Position numbers and translations under genes: made by a program. A stretch of DNA of 6,277 nucleotides from SVTX01 sp045653805 (GTDB taxonomy: Bacteria > Bacillota > Clostridia > Oscillospirales > CAG-272). Shown here one piece after another: positions 6,075 to 6,277 of the stretch. The first letter of the stretch is position 1. Each line of letters begins with the position of its first letter. Location: NCBI GenBank assembly GCA_045653805.1, contig JAZOMF010000027.1:1-6277 (forward strand). The letters are read 5' to 3'. The notes under the pieces are model-generated. The model saw only the letters and a program-made list of their open reading frames with translations, had not been told where the DNA came from and did not search any database.

Positions 6075-6254
6075 GCTAAAAGAACGCCACGGCGGTGTCT
6101 TGTTGAAAGTTTTTCTGTCGCTTTTTTCAAAAAGCGACCGCCCATCCAACGCGCGGAGCGTTGGTCGCCGCGCGCACGCGGCGAAACATCTCTTGCGGCG
6201 TGTTCTTTTTTGCTAAGCTTTTTTCTTTGCGCCTCTACTGCCAAAGAAAAAAGC
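6075..6254. repeat. Composite multi-hairpin intergenic element
   Basis: At least four perfect stems lie in series: GTCGCTTTTT 6117-6126 with 6129-6138; CCAACGC 6146-6152 with GCGTTGG 6158-6164; CGCCGCG 6166-6172 with CGCGGCG 6177-6183; and a 13-bp stem 6217-6229 with 6242-6254 (GCTTTTTTCTTTG and its complement, 12-base loop). The first three are framed by an imperfect inverted pair, GCTAAAAGAACGCC near 6075-6088 and GGCGTGTTCTTTTTTGC near 6197-6213. Such density is far above chance and suggests a mobile or dispersed structured element, or a structured RNA. The last stem could also terminate transcripts. No convincing gene is present from 5986 to the window end. Confidence 0.6.
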
Positions 6255-6277
6255 GGGTAAGCGATTTGAAAAGGCTT

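Noticed and set aside
6042..6260. 72-codon plus-strand frame over the hairpin array
   Set aside because: It translates the inverted repeats themselves and has no ribosome binding site; better explained as a structured repeat.

Overview
The window looks like chromosomal core DNA from a low-to-moderate GC member of the Bacillota, most likely class Clostridia (a gut-type Oscillospirales or Christensenellales relative is plausible). The grounds are strong GGAGG-type ribosome binding sites, a ClpP very close to the Bacillus/Clostridium type, a DUF1540 cysteine-rich mini-protein, a COG1768-type metallophosphoesterase and many U-tract terminators. The genus cannot be read from the sequence.

Layout, left to right. 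Positions 1-133 hold a GC-rich palindromic repeat and an AT-rich leader. At 134-1021 (+) is an unrecognised protein with six predicted membrane segments and an acidic cytoplasmic tail. It converges on clpX across a shared bidirectional terminator (1053-1085). On the minus strand, in transcription order, come a metallophosphoesterase (5661-4924), tig/trigger factor (4722-3358), clpP (3080-2475) and clpX (2456-1119). A DUF1540 gene (5800-5985, +) diverges from the phosphoesterase and ends in a strong terminator. Positions 6036-6277 hold no convincing gene, but a dense run of hairpins.

The centre is a protein quality-control locus. Trigger factor meets nascent chains at the ribosome exit tunnel. 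ClpX unfolds substrates and feeds them into the ClpP chamber. clpP and clpX are 18 bp apart and surely one transcript. tig has its own well-formed sigma-A promoter and is followed by tandem hairpins, so clpPX is probably at least partly transcribed separately. No lon gene follows clpX, although one often does in this neighbourhood.

No new multi-gene system is evident. The least ordinary content is intergenic. A family of palindromic elements sharing the ends TTAACGGGA...TCCCCTACGG occurs at the left edge, between tig and clpP, and inverted as the DUF1540 terminator (24 of 25 bases match the left copy in reverse complement). A separate composite of at least four perfect hairpins lies at 6075-6254. 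These look like dispersed, REP/MITE-like structured elements of this genome.
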